This document shows, piece by piece, positions 1 through 11,517 of a stretch of 64,000 nucleotides of DNA. The translations under genes were made by a program, and so were the position numbers. Position 1 is the first letter of the stretch. Every line of letters starts with the position of its first letter. The notes below the pieces were generated by a model. It was not told where the DNA came from and searched no databases. It saw only the letters and a list, made by a program, of their open reading frames with translations. Origin of the DNA: Apteryx mantelli (taxonomy: Eukaryota > Chordata > Aves > Apterygiformes > Apterygidae); assembly GCF_036417845.1 (NCBI RefSeq), contig NC_089990.1, positions 7,501-71,500 of the forward strand, given 5' to 3'.

Positions 1-3000
1 CTAACCCTAACCCTAACCCTAACCCTAACCCTAACCCTAACCCTAACCCTAACCCTAACCCTAACCCTAACCCTAACCCTAACCCTAACCCTAACCCTAA
101 CCCTAACCCTAACCCTAACCCTAACCCTAACCCTAACCCTAACCCTAACCCTAACCCTAACCCTAACCCTAACCCTAACCCTAACCCTAACCCTAACCCT
201 AACCCTAACCCTAACCCTAACCCTAACCCTAACCCTAACCCTAACCCTAACCCTAACCCTAACCCTAACCCTAACCCTAACCCTAACCCTAACCCTAACC
301 CTAACCCTAACCCTAACCCTAACCCTAACCCTAACCCTAACCCTAACCCTAACCCTAACCCTAACCCTAACCCTAACCCTAACCCTAACCCTAACCCTAA
401 CCCTAACCCTAACCCTAACCCTAACCCTAACCCTAACCCTAACCCTAACCCTAACCCTAACCCTAACCCTAACCCTAACCCTAACCCTAACCCTAACCCT
501 AACCCTAACCCTAACCCTAACCCTAACCCTAACCCTAACCCTAACCCTAACCCTAACCCTAACCCTAACCCTAACCCTAACCCTAACCCTAACCCTAACC
601 CTAACCCTAACCCTAACCCTAACCCTAACCCTAACCCTAACCCTAACCCTAACCCTAACCCTAACCCTAACCCTAACCCTAACCCTAACCCTAACCCTAA
701 CCCTAACCCTAACCCTAACCCTAACCCTAACCCTAACCCTAACCCTAACCCTAACCCTAACCCTAACCCTAACCCTAACCCTAACCCTAACCCTAACCCT
801 AACCCTAACCCTAACCCTAACCCTAACCCTAACCCTAACCCTAACCCTAACCCTAACCCTAACCCTAACCCTAACCCTAACCCTAACCCTAACCCTAACC
901 CTAACCCTAACCCTAACCCTAACCCTAACCCTAACCCTAACCCTAACCCTAACCCTAACCCTAACCCTAACCCTAACCCTAACCCTAACCCTAACCCTAA
1001 CCCTAACCCTAACCCTAACCCTAACCCTAACCCTAACCCTAACCCTAACCCTAACCCTAACCCTAACCCTAACCCTAACCCTAACCCTAACCCTAACCCT
1101 AACCCTAACCCTAACCCTAACCCTAACCCTAACCCTAACCCTAACCCTAACCCTAACCCTAACCCTAACCCTAACCCTAACCCTAACCCTAACCCTAACC
1201 CTAACCCTAACCCTAACCCTAACCCTAACCCTAACCCTAACCCTAACCCTAACCCTAACCCTAACCCTAACCCTAACCCTAACCCTAACCCTAACCCTAA
1301 CCCTAACCCTAACCCTAACCCTAACCCTAACCCTAACCCTAACCCTAACCCTAACCCTAACCCTAACCCTAACCCTAACCCTAACCCTAACCCTAACCCT
1401 AACCCTAACCCTAACCCTAACCCTAACCCTAACCCTAACCCTAACCCTAACCCTAACCCTAACCCTAACCCTAACCCTAACCCTAACCCTAACCCTAACC
1501 CTAACCCTAACCCTAACCCTAACCCTAACCCTAACCCTAACCCTAACCCTAACCCTAACCCTAACCCTAACCCTAACCCTAACCCTAACCCTAACCCTAA
1601 CCCTAACCCTAACCCTAACCCTAACCCTAACCCTAACCCTAACCCTAACCCTAACCCTAACCCTAACCCTAACCCTAACCCTAACCCTAACCCTAACCCT
1701 AACCCTAACCCTAACCCTAACCCTAACCCTAACCCTAACCCTAACCCTAACCCTAACCCTAACCCTAACCCTAACCCTAACCCTAACCCTAACCCTAACC
1801 CTAACCCTAACCCTAACCCTAACCCTAACCCTAACCCTAACCCTAACCCTAACCCTAACCCTAACCCTAACCCTAACCCTAACCCTAACCCTAACCCTAA
1901 CCCTAACCCTAACCCTAACCCTAACCCTAACCCTAACCCTAACCCTAACCCTAACCCTAACCCTAACCCTAACCCTAACCCTAACCCTAACCCTAACCCT
2001 AACCCTAACCCTAACCCTAACCCTAACCCTAACCCTAACCCTAACCCTAACCCTAACCCTAACCCTAACCCTAACCCTAACCCTAACCCTAACCCTAACC
2101 CTAACCCTAACCCTAACCCTAACCCTAACCCTAACCCTAACCCTAACCCTAACCCTAACCCTAACCCTAACCCTAACCCTAACCCTAACCCTAACCCTAA
2201 CCCTAACCCTAACCCTAACCCTAACCCTAACCCTAACCCTAACCCTAACCCTAACCCTAACCCTAACCCTAACCCTAACCCTAACCCTAACCCTAACCCT
2301 AACCCTAACCCTAACCCTAACCCTAACCCTAACCCTAACCCTAACCCTAACCCTAACCCTAACCCTAACCCTAACCCTAACCCTAACCCTAACCCTAACC
2401 CTAACCCTAACCCTAACCCTAACCCTAACCCTAACCCTAACCCTAACCCTAACCCTAACCCTAACCCTAACCCTAACCCTAACCCTAACCCTAACCCTAA
2501 CCCTAACCCTAACCCTAACCCTAACCCTAACCCTAACCCTAACCCTAACCCTAACCCTAACCCTAACCCTAACCCTAACCCTAACCCTAACCCTAACCCT
2601 AACCCTAACCCTAACCCTAACCCTAACCCTAACCCTAACCCTAACCCTAACCCTAACCCTAACCCTAACCCTAACCCTAACCCTAACCCTAACCCTAACC
2701 CTAACCCTAACCCTAACCCTAACCCTAACCCTAACCCTAACCCTAACCCTAACCCTAACCCTAACCCTAACCCTAACCCTAACCCTAACCCTAACCCTAA
2801 CCCTAACCCTAACCCTAACCCTAACCCTAACCCTAACCCTAACCCTAACCCTAACCCTAACCCTAACCCTAACCCTAACCCTAACCCTAACCCTAACCCT
2901 AACCCTAACCCTAACCCTAACCCTAACCCTAACCCTAACCCTAACCCTAACCCTAACCCTAACCCTAACCCTAACCCTAACCCTAACCCTAACCCTAACC

Positions 3001-5295
3001 CTAACCCTAACCCTAACCCTAACCCTAACCCTAACCCTAACCCTAACCCTAACCCTAACCCTAACCCTAACCCTAACCCTAACCCTAACCCTAACCCTAA
3101 CCCTAACCCTAACCCTAACCCTAACCCTAACCCTAACCCTAACCCTAACCCTAACCCTAACCCTAACCCTAACCCTAACCCTAACCCTAACCCTAACCCT
3201 AACCCTAACCCTAACCCTAACCCTAACCCTAACCCTAACCCTAACCCTAACCCTAACCCTAACCCTAACCCTAACCCTAACCCTAACCCTAACCCTAACC
3301 CTAACCCTAACCCTAACCCTAACCCTAACCCTAACCCTAACCCTAACCCTAACCCTAACCCTAACCCTAACCCTAACCCTAACCCTAACCCTAACCCTAA
3401 CCCTAACCCTAACCCTAACCCTAACCCTAACCCTAACCCTAACCCTAACCCTAACCCTAACCCTAACCCTAACCCTAACCCTAACCCTAACCCTAACCCT
3501 AACCCTAACCCTAACCCTAACCCTAACCCTAACCCTAACCCTAACCCTAACCCTAACCCTAACCCTAACCCTAACCCTAACCCTAACCCTAACCCTAACC
3601 CTAACCCTAACCCTAACCCTAACCCTAACCCTAACCCTAACCCTAACCCTAACCCTAACCCTAACCCTAACCCTAACCCTAACCCTAACCCTAACCCTAA
3701 CCCTAACCCTAACCCTAACCCTAACCCTAACCCTAACCCTAACCCTAACCCTAACCCTAACCCTAACCCTAACCCTAACCCTAACCCTAACCCTAACCCT
3801 AACCCTAACCCTAACCCTAACCCTAACCCTAACCCTAACCCTAACCCTAACCCTAACCCTAACCCTAACCCTAACCCTAACCCTAACCCTAACCCTAACC
3901 CTAACCCTAACCCTAACCCTAACCCTAACCCTAACCCTAACCCTAACCCTAACCCTAACCCTAACCCTAACCCTAACCCTAACCCTAACCCTAACCCTAA
4001 CCCTAACCCTAACCCTAACCCTAACCCTAACCCTAACCCTAACCCTAACCCTAACCCTAACCCTAACCCTAACCCTAACCCTAACCCTAACCCTAACCCT
4101 AACCCTAACCCTAACCCTAACCCTAACCCTAACCCTAACCCTAACCCTAACCCTAACCCTAACCCTAACCCTAACCCTAACCCTAACCCTAACCCTAACC
4201 CTAACCCTAACCCTAACCCTAACCCTAACCCTAACCCTAACCCTAACCCTAACCCTAACCCTAACCCTAACCCTAACCCTAACCCTAACCCTAACCCTAA
4301 CCCTAACCCTAACCCTAACCCTAACCCTAACCCTAACCCTAACCCTAACCCTAACCCTAACCCTAACCCTAACCCTAACCCTAACCCTAACCCTAACCCT
4401 AACCCTAACCCTAACCCTAACCCTAACCCTAACCCTAACCCTAACCCTAACCCTAACCCTAACCCTAACCCTAACCCTAACCCTAACCCTAACCCTAACC
4501 CTAACCCTAACCCTAACCCTAACCCTAACCCTAACCCTAACCCTAACCCTAACCCTAACCCTAACCCTAACCCTAACCCTAACCCTAACCCTAACCCTAA
4601 CCCTAACCCTAACCCTAACCCTAACCCTAACCCTAACCCTAACCCTAACCCTAACCCTAACCCTAACCCTAACCCTAACCCTAACCCTAACCCTAACCCT
4701 AACCCTAACCCTAACCCTAACCCTAACCCTAACCCTAACCCTAACCCTAACCCTAACCCTAACCCTAACCCTAACCCTAACCCTAACCCTAACCCTAACC
4801 CTAACCCTAACCCTAACCCTAACCCTAACCCTAACCCTAACCCTAACCCTAACCCTAACCCTAACCCTAACCCTAACCCTAACCCTAACCCTAACCCTAA
4901 CCTAACCCTAACCCTAACCCTAACCCTAACCCTAACCCTAACCCTAACCCTAACCCTAACCCTAACCCTAACCCTAACCCTAACCCTAACCCTAACCCTA
5001 ACCCTAACCCTAACCCTAACCCTAACCCTAACCCTAACCCTAACCCTAACCCTAACCCTAACCCTAACCCTAACCCTAACCCTAACCCTAACCCTAACCC
5101 TAACCCTAACCCTAACCCTAACCCTAACCCTAACCCTAACCCTAACCCTAACCCTAACCCTAACCCTAACCCTAACCCTAACCCTAACCCTAACCCTAAC
5201 CCTAACCCTAACCCTAACCCTAACCCTAACCCTAACCCTAACCCTAACCCTAACCCTAACCCTAACCCTAACCCTAACCCTAACCCTAACCCTAA
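1..5295. repeat. Telomere, canonical (CCCTAA)n array
   Basis: This is an uninterrupted tract of about 880 hexamers with the C-rich strand as the + strand, so the physical chromosome end is at base 1. The only irregularity I see is one 5-base unit (CCTAA) at about 4,901 that shifts the phase by one base. TTAGGG is the vertebrate telomere repeat. The array carries no gene; shelterin binding and TTAGGG-repeat (TERRA) transcription are expected from general knowledge, not shown here. Confidence 0.99.
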
Positions 5296-6292
5296 CCCCT
5301 ACCCCTACCCCTAACCCTAACCCTAACCCCTACCCCTACCCCTACCCCTACCCCTACCCTACCCCCAGCCCTACCCCTACCCCTACCCCTACCCCAGCCC
5401 TACCCCTACCCCTACCCCTACCCCCAGCCCTACCCCTACCCCTACCCCTACCCCTACCCCTACCCCCAGCCCTACCCCTACCCCTACCCCTACCCCTACC
5501 CCCAGCCCTACCCCTACCCCTACCCCTACCCCCAGCCCTACCCCTACCCCCAGCCCTACCCCCAGCCCTACCCCTACCCCTACCCCTACCCCTACCCCCA
5601 GCCCTACCCCTACCCCTACCCCTACCCCTACCCCAGCCCTACCCCTACCCCTACCCCTACCCCTACCCCCAGCCCTACCCCTACCCCTACCCCTACCCCT
5701 ACCCCCAGCCCTACCCCTACCCCTACCCCTACCCCTACCCCTACCCCCAGCCCTACCCCTACCCCTACCCCTACCCCTACCCCTACCCCCAGCCCTACCC
5801 CTACCCCTACCCCTACCCCTACCCCCAGCCCTACCCCTACCCCTACCCCTACCCCCAGCCCTACCCCTACCCCTACCCCTACCCCCAGCCCTACCCCTAC
5901 CCCTACCCCTACCCCTACCCCCAGCCCTACCCCTACCCCTACCCCCAGCCCTACCCCTACCCCTACCCCCAGCCCTACCCCTACCCCTACCCCCAGCCCT
6001 ACCCCTACCCCTACCCCCAGCCCTACCCCTACCCCTACCCCCAGCCCTACCCCTACCCCTACCCCCAGCCCTACCCCTACCCCTACCCCCAGCCCTACCC
6101 CTACCCCTACCCCCAGCCCTACCCCTACCCCCACCCCTACCCCTACCCCCAGCCCTACCCCTACCCCTACCCCTACCCCCAGCCCTACCCCTACCCCTAC
6201 CCCCAGCCCTACCCCTACCCCTACCCCTACCCCCAGCCCTACCCCTACCCCTACCCCTATCCGTGCCTGTAGTCCTGCTGCTAGCCCTACCC
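5296..6292. repeat. Telomere-variant repeat zone (CCCCTA and CCCCCAGCCCTA)
   Basis: Proximal to the canonical array the repeats change to CCCCTA (TAGGGG on the other strand) with regularly interspersed CCCCCAGCCCTA units. Together they form blocks in which two to five CCCCTA units separate successive CAGCCC units. A short return to CCCTAA occurs at about 5,311-5,327. The zone decays near 6,260 into single-copy sequence. The G-rich strand has runs of three to five G throughout, so it can form G-quadruplexes. The long open frame on the - strand here encodes only a Gly-Val/Leu alternation forced by the repeat and is not a gene. Confidence 0.95.
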
Positions 6293-6570
6293 TTTTGTCC
6301 TTAATGGAATTAGTCCTAGGCCTGTATTTGTAAGTCCTAGGTCTTGTGTTTGTTCTCATGTTTTGGGCAGTGCATGGGTCTGTATGTCTGGATGATCACA
6401 GCTTCAGGTGACTGCACCCTCCCTGGGTTTGAGGTCCTAATGGGTGTCTAACCTGTGTACTGCTGTGTGGAGTGCTGGCTGTAGTCTTAGTTTGTGGTCT
6501 GTAGTTTCTGTAGTCTGTCATGTGTCTGTATGTTATGCTGTACATGCATGCAGTAATGTGTTTTGTGTGA
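6293..6570. other. TG-rich junction, no gene seen
   Basis: This is single-copy-looking, T/G-rich DNA directly inside the telomere-variant zone, with words such as GTCCTAG and TGTGTCTGTATG recurring loosely. It contains no coding exon, RNA gene or transposon end that I recognise. Confidence 0.4.
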
Positions 6571-6653
6571 GTAGTATATTTAAAAAGAAAGAAAAATAAT
6601 AAGTATAGGAAGAAATAATTTGCATATTTAATGAATTCATTAGCAGAAGTAGG

Positions 6654-6726
6654 ATACTGGCTGGGAGTAAATAATTTTTTTTTTATTTTAAATTGTATAG
6701 TAAAATTGTTTACTCCCAGCCAGTAT
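6654..6726. repeat. Inverted repeat, 25-bp arms, 23-nt loop
   Basis: The left arm (6,654-6,678, beginning ATACTGGCTGGGAGTAAA) is the reverse complement of the right arm (6,702-6,726, ending TTTACTCCCAGCCAGTAT) with one mismatch in 25. The A/T-rich loop is 23 nt. The arms could form a near-perfect hairpin in RNA or extruded DNA. It may be a small foldback element, but no flanking target duplication is obvious and no second copy was noticed in the window. Confidence 0.8.
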
Positions 6727-7562
6727 GCTAGAAAAAAAGCAGACAGAAAAGTAAAGTAAGGAAAGAACAAAGGAAATGCTTTTTATTCTCAGCTGAGAAA
6801 AAAAAGCAGAGAATAAAAAGCTAAGAGAAGAAAGGAAAGACTAAAAAGAGAGAGGAAAGAGGGGAAAAAAGGAGAAGAGAGGAGGGAGTAGAAAAACAGC
6901 AAACAACAGAAAATATAGAGAAAAACAAGAAGGAGCAGAGAGCAGAGCACAAAGAGCAAGGCAAAACCAGCAGAGAGCAGAAAGCAGAAAACAGCAGAAA
7001 TAAAGGAGAAAAAAGCAGAAAAGAAAGAATAAAAAGCAAAGAGCAGAGAACAAAGCAGAGAATAAAGAGCAGAAAGCAAAGCTAAGCAAAGCTAAACAAA
7101 GGGCAAAGGGCAAGGCAAAGAGCAGAAAACAGAACAAAGGGCAAAGCACAGAGCGGGAAGCAGGCAATTAGGCAGAGAGGAAAGAGCAAACAGCAAAGAG
7201 ATGAAAGCAATGAGCAAAGCAAAAAATGTAAAGCAGGATAGCACAAAGCAAAGAATAAAGAGCAAAGCACTAAACTAAAGTAAGGTAGAGTGGAAGACTA
7301 AACAGTAAAGACTAAAGACAGAAAAGTAGAGAAAAACAGGGGTAAAGCAAAGAAACTGGGAGAACAGAAGAAAGAGACAAAATAAGAGACACAAAGAAAT
7401 AACAAAAATTAAAAAAAAAGAAATCTTTTCCTTAAGAAAAAAAGAGGACAGAGGAGGACCAAGATTAAAATAAGAGGATGACAAAAAAAAAAAAATCTGT
7501 CTTCCTCTTATTCTAAAAGTAGAAAGGACCAAGAGCAAAGGGGAAAACAGCAAGAGCAAATG
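6727..7562. repeat. Polypurine (GA/GCA) low-complexity tract
   Basis: About 0.8 kb has a + strand that is almost entirely A and G with scattered C and very little T. It is built from degenerate words such as GAGCAAAG, AAGCAGA and GAGAAC. On the - strand this gives several overlapping Leu/Phe/Ser-rich open frames with no domain, which are composition artefacts. The tract is capable of triplex (H-DNA) structure. Confidence 0.75.
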
Positions 7563-7563
7563 T

Positions 7564-8540
7564 GTGGCGCAGGTACTTCAAATAACACAACAGAAACAAA
7601 CAACAAAGCCATCTTTATTTGAAAGCAGACACAAACTCAGGCATCTTGAACATCTTTATTGCTCAAAAAAATACACAACAATCTCTTTATTACAACATCA
7701 TAAACAAATCTTGGCCTTCCATCACCACAAAACCAGCAGCCTTCCCTTCCCCCTACCGGAACTCAGCATCTGCACGAGCACAACAAAGTTACATTTCAGT
7801 TACACAATCCATTACAAAGCAACAGACAAAACATCACAAACAAGCCCACACTCTGCATCAGCTGCCCATACTCTTCAGCATCCATCTCTACAATCTCACC
7901 ACTACCACTCACATCCACCCACACATACTCTACCTTCCTACAGTAACAAGCAAGCACCACAGGTTTTTTAGACAGCCCCCAGTAACAGGGTTACCGAGTG
8001 CCTCCAAAAACCATCCTGCCTAGAAAAACCCAGCCCCAAGCCAAAACTCTGCAGCACTATTGGCGATGATCATCGCCTCACAGAGTGGCCGGGACCAGGA
8101 AAAAAAAACCCAGCCAGGGGAAAAAAAAAAAATCCCCCGGCTGGGGTTTTTTTTTTAAATAGTTAAAAAATTCTAAATGCTAACTCCACCCTAGAGGAAA
8201 ATAAAATAGAATAAAAACAACACACATGCATACAAAGTTAGACACATTCAATACCCAGCCCACCCAACAACCACACAACTGCCCACTCATTCCCACCATC
8301 ACTGCTAATAAGATAACCACCACCTTCCATCCCTTTTTTAAACACAACACTGTATCAACATGAATAAGAATCCCCCAAAATGCCCACACCAATCAAGGCA
8401 AATTTTCTTTTTTCTTTTTTTTTTTTTTTTTAAAGAAAACAATATTTTTACACCTTACTGAAACCCCTCAAAAAGTTTCATGGATACATTACTCTGCTCT
8501 GGCCACAACCATTACTACACCCACAAAAAAGGCAGCTCCA
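7564..8540. other. A/C-rich subtelomeric sequence, no gene seen
   Basis: The + strand is rich in A and C and includes a long A-run and T-run hairpin (listed separately) and a T tract near 8,402-8,432. Two overlapping open frames of about 135 codons at 7,564-8,023 are His/Ser/Thr/Gln-rich in both frames, as expected from composition alone. I see no conserved domain or splice structure. Confidence 0.4.
8100..8157. repeat. A-tract/T-tract hairpin
   Basis: The left arm is an A8-9 run followed by CCCAGCCAGGGG. The right arm is CCCCGGCTGGGG followed by T10. They are near reverse complements around an A12 loop. The structure may be a foldback of a poly(A)-bearing insert or a replication-slippage product. 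No function can be assigned. Confidence 0.65.
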
Positions 8541-8544
8541 ACCA

Positions 8545-8670
8545 CAGACACGGGCACACAGACACGGGCACACAGACACGGGCACACAGACACGGGCACA
8601 CAGACACGGGCACACAGACACGGGCACACAGACACGGGCACACAGACACGGGCACACAGACACGGGCACA
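8545..8670. repeat. 14-bp minisatellite, nine copies (CAGACACGGGCACA)
   Basis: Nine exact 14-bp units run head to tail (126 bp). They abut a truncated copy of the subtelomeric satellite that begins near 8,684. The array reads open in several frames because 14 bp gives a 42-bp coding period. Each unit carries one CpG (ACGGG). Confidence 0.95.
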
Positions 8671-8683
8671 CAGACACAGAAGA

Positions 8684-9340
8684 CACTGCCAGCCAGAAAG
8701 CCCTATGAGGCCACAACCATGTGGCTCTGATGCTCTGGATGAGCCCAGAAAAGAGTCAAATGCCACTGCCCCTGATGGAAAGGGCCTGGCAAAGCCAGGC
8801 AGATCGATGCAGAAGAGGCCAGCAAGAAAGGCCTAAGGACATGACGATGCAGGGAAGAAAACCCTGAAAGGAGGCCAGGAAGACGCAAAACGAGGGAGGC
8901 CTCGGAAGAGGAGCGGCCGACAAGGCCTCGATGAGGGCCACGGAGATGACCGGCCACAAACAGTCACGGTGCAAAGATGGAGCAATAGACAACCCCTTTT
9001 AGCTGGCTGCACAGAACAAGATGCCATCCATGGGCACAAAACTGATGCATCAGACCACTCAAAAGACAACAGATGCCTACCGCACTAGTGCTGCACAGCA
9101 TGCTCCTCGAGCACAAGGAACAAGAGCAACATCAAGACCTGAGCAAAAGATAGCACAGCTACAACGCACACCACATAGACTACACAACATCACAGACAGA
9201 GGCTGGAGCTGCCCTGCCTAGAACACACTCACCTTCTGCCACGCACACCCCACCGCCTCTGCCTCACACACAGCACTCATCCAGAACAGCGCTCCACACT
9301 GTACTCACTGTCAGCACACACACAGACACACCACCAAGAC
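8684..9340. repeat. Subtelomeric satellite, copy 0 (Q half only)
   Basis: This matches the second half of the units below: it begins near GCCAGAAAGCCCTATGAGG and ends near GCACTCATCCAGAA. The first half is missing and the 14-bp minisatellite stands in its place. Open frames here (for example 8,480-8,836) run across the minisatellite-satellite junction and recur in every copy, so they belong to the repeat. Confidence 0.8.
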
Positions 9341-10463
9341 ACACCAACACCCTTTGCCCCTCAGCTTAGCCTTCGCACTGCTCTGGGTCACCATCTGTCT
9401 TCAAGAGGCATCCTCAATGGCAGCCACATCCTCTCTGATCTTCCTCCAGTTGCCACATTCACCTTCATCACCTGCCAAAACAGAGCGCAAGCGGTCACCC
9501 CCACGCCGGTCAGCTCCAGCCTCGTCCGCCAGAGCACCCTCCACGCCAAAGCCCCGCTGGCACTGCGCTCGCCTGCACTGCGCCAATCCCAAACTCCAAC
9601 GTTGTGGCTGGCGGGACACCCACGGCACCTGCAAAAAACAAAACAAAACAACATTTCTCCTCCGCCAGGCAACACTCACCAACCCCACAACACCCAACAC
9701 CAGTCAACATTCCAGGCCAGCACTACTTTCCTCTGCACACTACCATAGCTAAAACCCACAAGCAAGGCAGCTCCAGCCCCAAAAAGACAGACACACACAA
9801 ACATCAGACAGACATGAAGGAAAGCCCTACACAAAAAGAACTATTCCTACACGTAAGACACTGCCGGCCGGAAAGCCCTATGAGGCCACAACCACATGGC
9901 TCGGATGCTCTGGATGAGCCCAGAAAAGAGTCAAATGCCACTGCCCCTGATGGAAAGGGCCTGGCAAAGCCAGGCAGATCGATGCAGAAGAGGCCGGCAA
10001 GAAAGACCTAAGGACATGACGATGCAGGGAAGAAAACCCTGAAAGGAGGCCAGGAAGATGCAAAACGAGAGAGGCCTCAGAAGAGGAGCGGCTGACGAGG
10101 CCTTGATGAGGGCCACAGAGATGACCGGCCACAAACGGCCTTGATGCAAAGACGGAGCAACCATCAGCCCCTTTTAGCTGGCTGCACAGAACAAGATGCC
10201 ATCCATGGGCACAAAACTGATGCGTCAGACCACTCAAAAGACAGATGTCTACTGCACTAGTGCTGCACAGCATGCTCCTTGAGCACAAGGAACAAGAGCA
10301 ACATCAAGACCTGAGCAAAAGATAGCACAGCTACAACGCACACCACATAAACTACACAACAACACAGACACAGGCTGGAGCTGCCCTGCCTAGCACACAC
10401 TCACCTTCTGCCTTGCACACCCCACCGCCTCTGCCTCACACGCAGCACTCATCCAGAAGAGCC

Positions 10464-11447
10464 TGTCACCAAAGGAGCAATGCACTTCACTCCTAAGAGG
10501 GAAGCAGCACTACATTTATTGCAGTAAGACAGCAACTTAACAAAGTTTACAATTAAATAAGAACAATTTAATGAGGTTCAATTGGCAAGGTTCACTCAGT
10601 TATTTACTGCATGAAGGACAGGGTCAGATGCATGTGCAACAGAGACCCTCCCGTTGAGTCATGAGGTTCAGACTGGACCCCCTTGCTTTCTAAACTCCTT
10701 TCGAGAGGAGCCTAGGTGCGGCTGGATCCAGTCCTAGTCCCAGACTTGGTCAATGGTTTATGTCTAAAGGAGTGAGTGCGAAGGGAACCCTCTCATTGAG
10801 TCATGAGGTTCAGACTGGACCCCCTTGCTTTCTAAACTCCTTCAGAGAGGAGCCTAGGTGCGGCTGGATCCAGTCCTACTCCCAGACTTGGTCAACAGTT
10901 TATGTCTAAAGGGGTGAGTGCAAAGAGAACACTCCCGTTGAGTCACGAGGTTCAGACTGGACCCCCTTGCTTTCTAAACTCCTTCCGAGAGGAGCCTAGG
11001 TGCGGCTGGATCCAGTCCTACTCCCAGACTTGGTCAACAGTTTATGTCTAAGGAATTATGCACGCAATTAGTCAGAGCTATAACTCAGGAAAGTTTCACA
11101 AAGTTCACAAAAGTTCAGTATGCTATTAATCACTTGCTGAGGATCTGTCACAGGCAAGGAATCTCTCTCAACCTCGAGAAGTAACCTGGAGAGGCGTCCC
11201 TGCTCAAGAGGAGGTTCTGCAGTGCAGTCCGCTGCCCTGCAGGAGGGCTCAATGGGCTCTGGGCTGCCCCCTATTTATTGGGGGGGGGGGGAGATGATTG
11301 ACTCATAGTCACATTGGCATACTAGACAGGCCTTAGTCGGCACATGCTCAACTAGCCCCTACATACGTGCTGTTTACAGGGAAATCAGGTTGAGGGGGAC
11401 AGAGCACATCAGTGCTGGGGGGGGGGGGGAAGGAGCACACCACCACA
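10464..11447 (-). mobile_element. Solo LTR of an endogenous retroelement, with 5-bp TSD
   Basis: The 984-bp insert begins TGTCACC and ends CACCACA (TG...CA). It is flanked by the direct repeat GAGCC at 10,459-10,463 and 11,448-11,452, and it splits a satellite unit that is uninterrupted in the other copies. On the - strand a TATA-like ATAAATA lies near 11,272 and an AATAAA lies at 10,515-10,520 close to the distal end, so a - orientation is likely. There is no internal gag or pol sequence, so it is a solo LTR left by recombination. A 5-bp duplication fits ERVL-like and some other families; I cannot name the family. It contains a threefold 142-bp repeat, listed separately. Confidence 0.8.
10653..11055. 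repeat. Three 142-bp tandem repeats inside the LTR
   Basis: Units start at 10,653, 10,795 and 10,937 (exact 142-bp spacing), the last being shorter. Each opens with TTGAGTCA(T/C)GAGG, containing TGAGTCA, a perfect AP-1 consensus. Each also carries the same GGACCCCCTTGCTTTCTAAA segment. Tandem enhancer-like repeats are common in LTR U3 regions; AP-1 binding is inferred from the motif only. Confidence 0.85.
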
Positions 11448-11477
11448 GAGCCCTCCACACTACACTCACTGTCAGCG

Positions 11478-11481
<4 letters not shown>

Positions 11482-11513
<32 letters not shown>
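11482..11513. repeat. (CA)n microsatellite
   Basis: About 16 CA dinucleotides lie at the boundary between satellite copies 1 and 2. The corresponding position in copy 0 has a shorter ACACACACAGACACA run, and copy 3 has only ACGCACACAG, so the expansion is local to this copy. Confidence 0.95.

Positions 11514-11515
<2 letters not shown>

Positions 11516-11517
<2 letters not shown>

Larger units (their letters stand above)
9341..11515. repeat. Subtelomeric satellite, copy 1 (interrupted by a solo LTR)
   Basis: The full unit has a P half (starting near GACACACCAACACCCTTTGC) and a Q half (starting near GGAAAGCCCTATGAGGCC). Without the 984-bp LTR and one 5-bp target copy, the unit is about 1.19 kb. 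It diverges from the next copy by scattered substitutions, many of them CpG transitions (TG or CA for CG). It contains no gene. The roughly 135-codon frames in P and Q recur shifted and broken in the other copies. Confidence 0.85.

Noticed and set aside
5628-6359. 243-codon Gly-Val-Leu open frame on the - strand
   Set aside because: It is the telomere-variant repeat read in one frame; the peptide is a forced alternation and contains no unique sequence beyond its first residues.
9878-10288. Recurring ~136-167-codon - strand frames in the satellite Q half (also at 12,052-12,555)
   Set aside because: I considered a conserved repeat-borne gene. The frame is broken or shifted in other copies (for example near 13,892-14,372), and changes between copies do not favour silent positions by eye.
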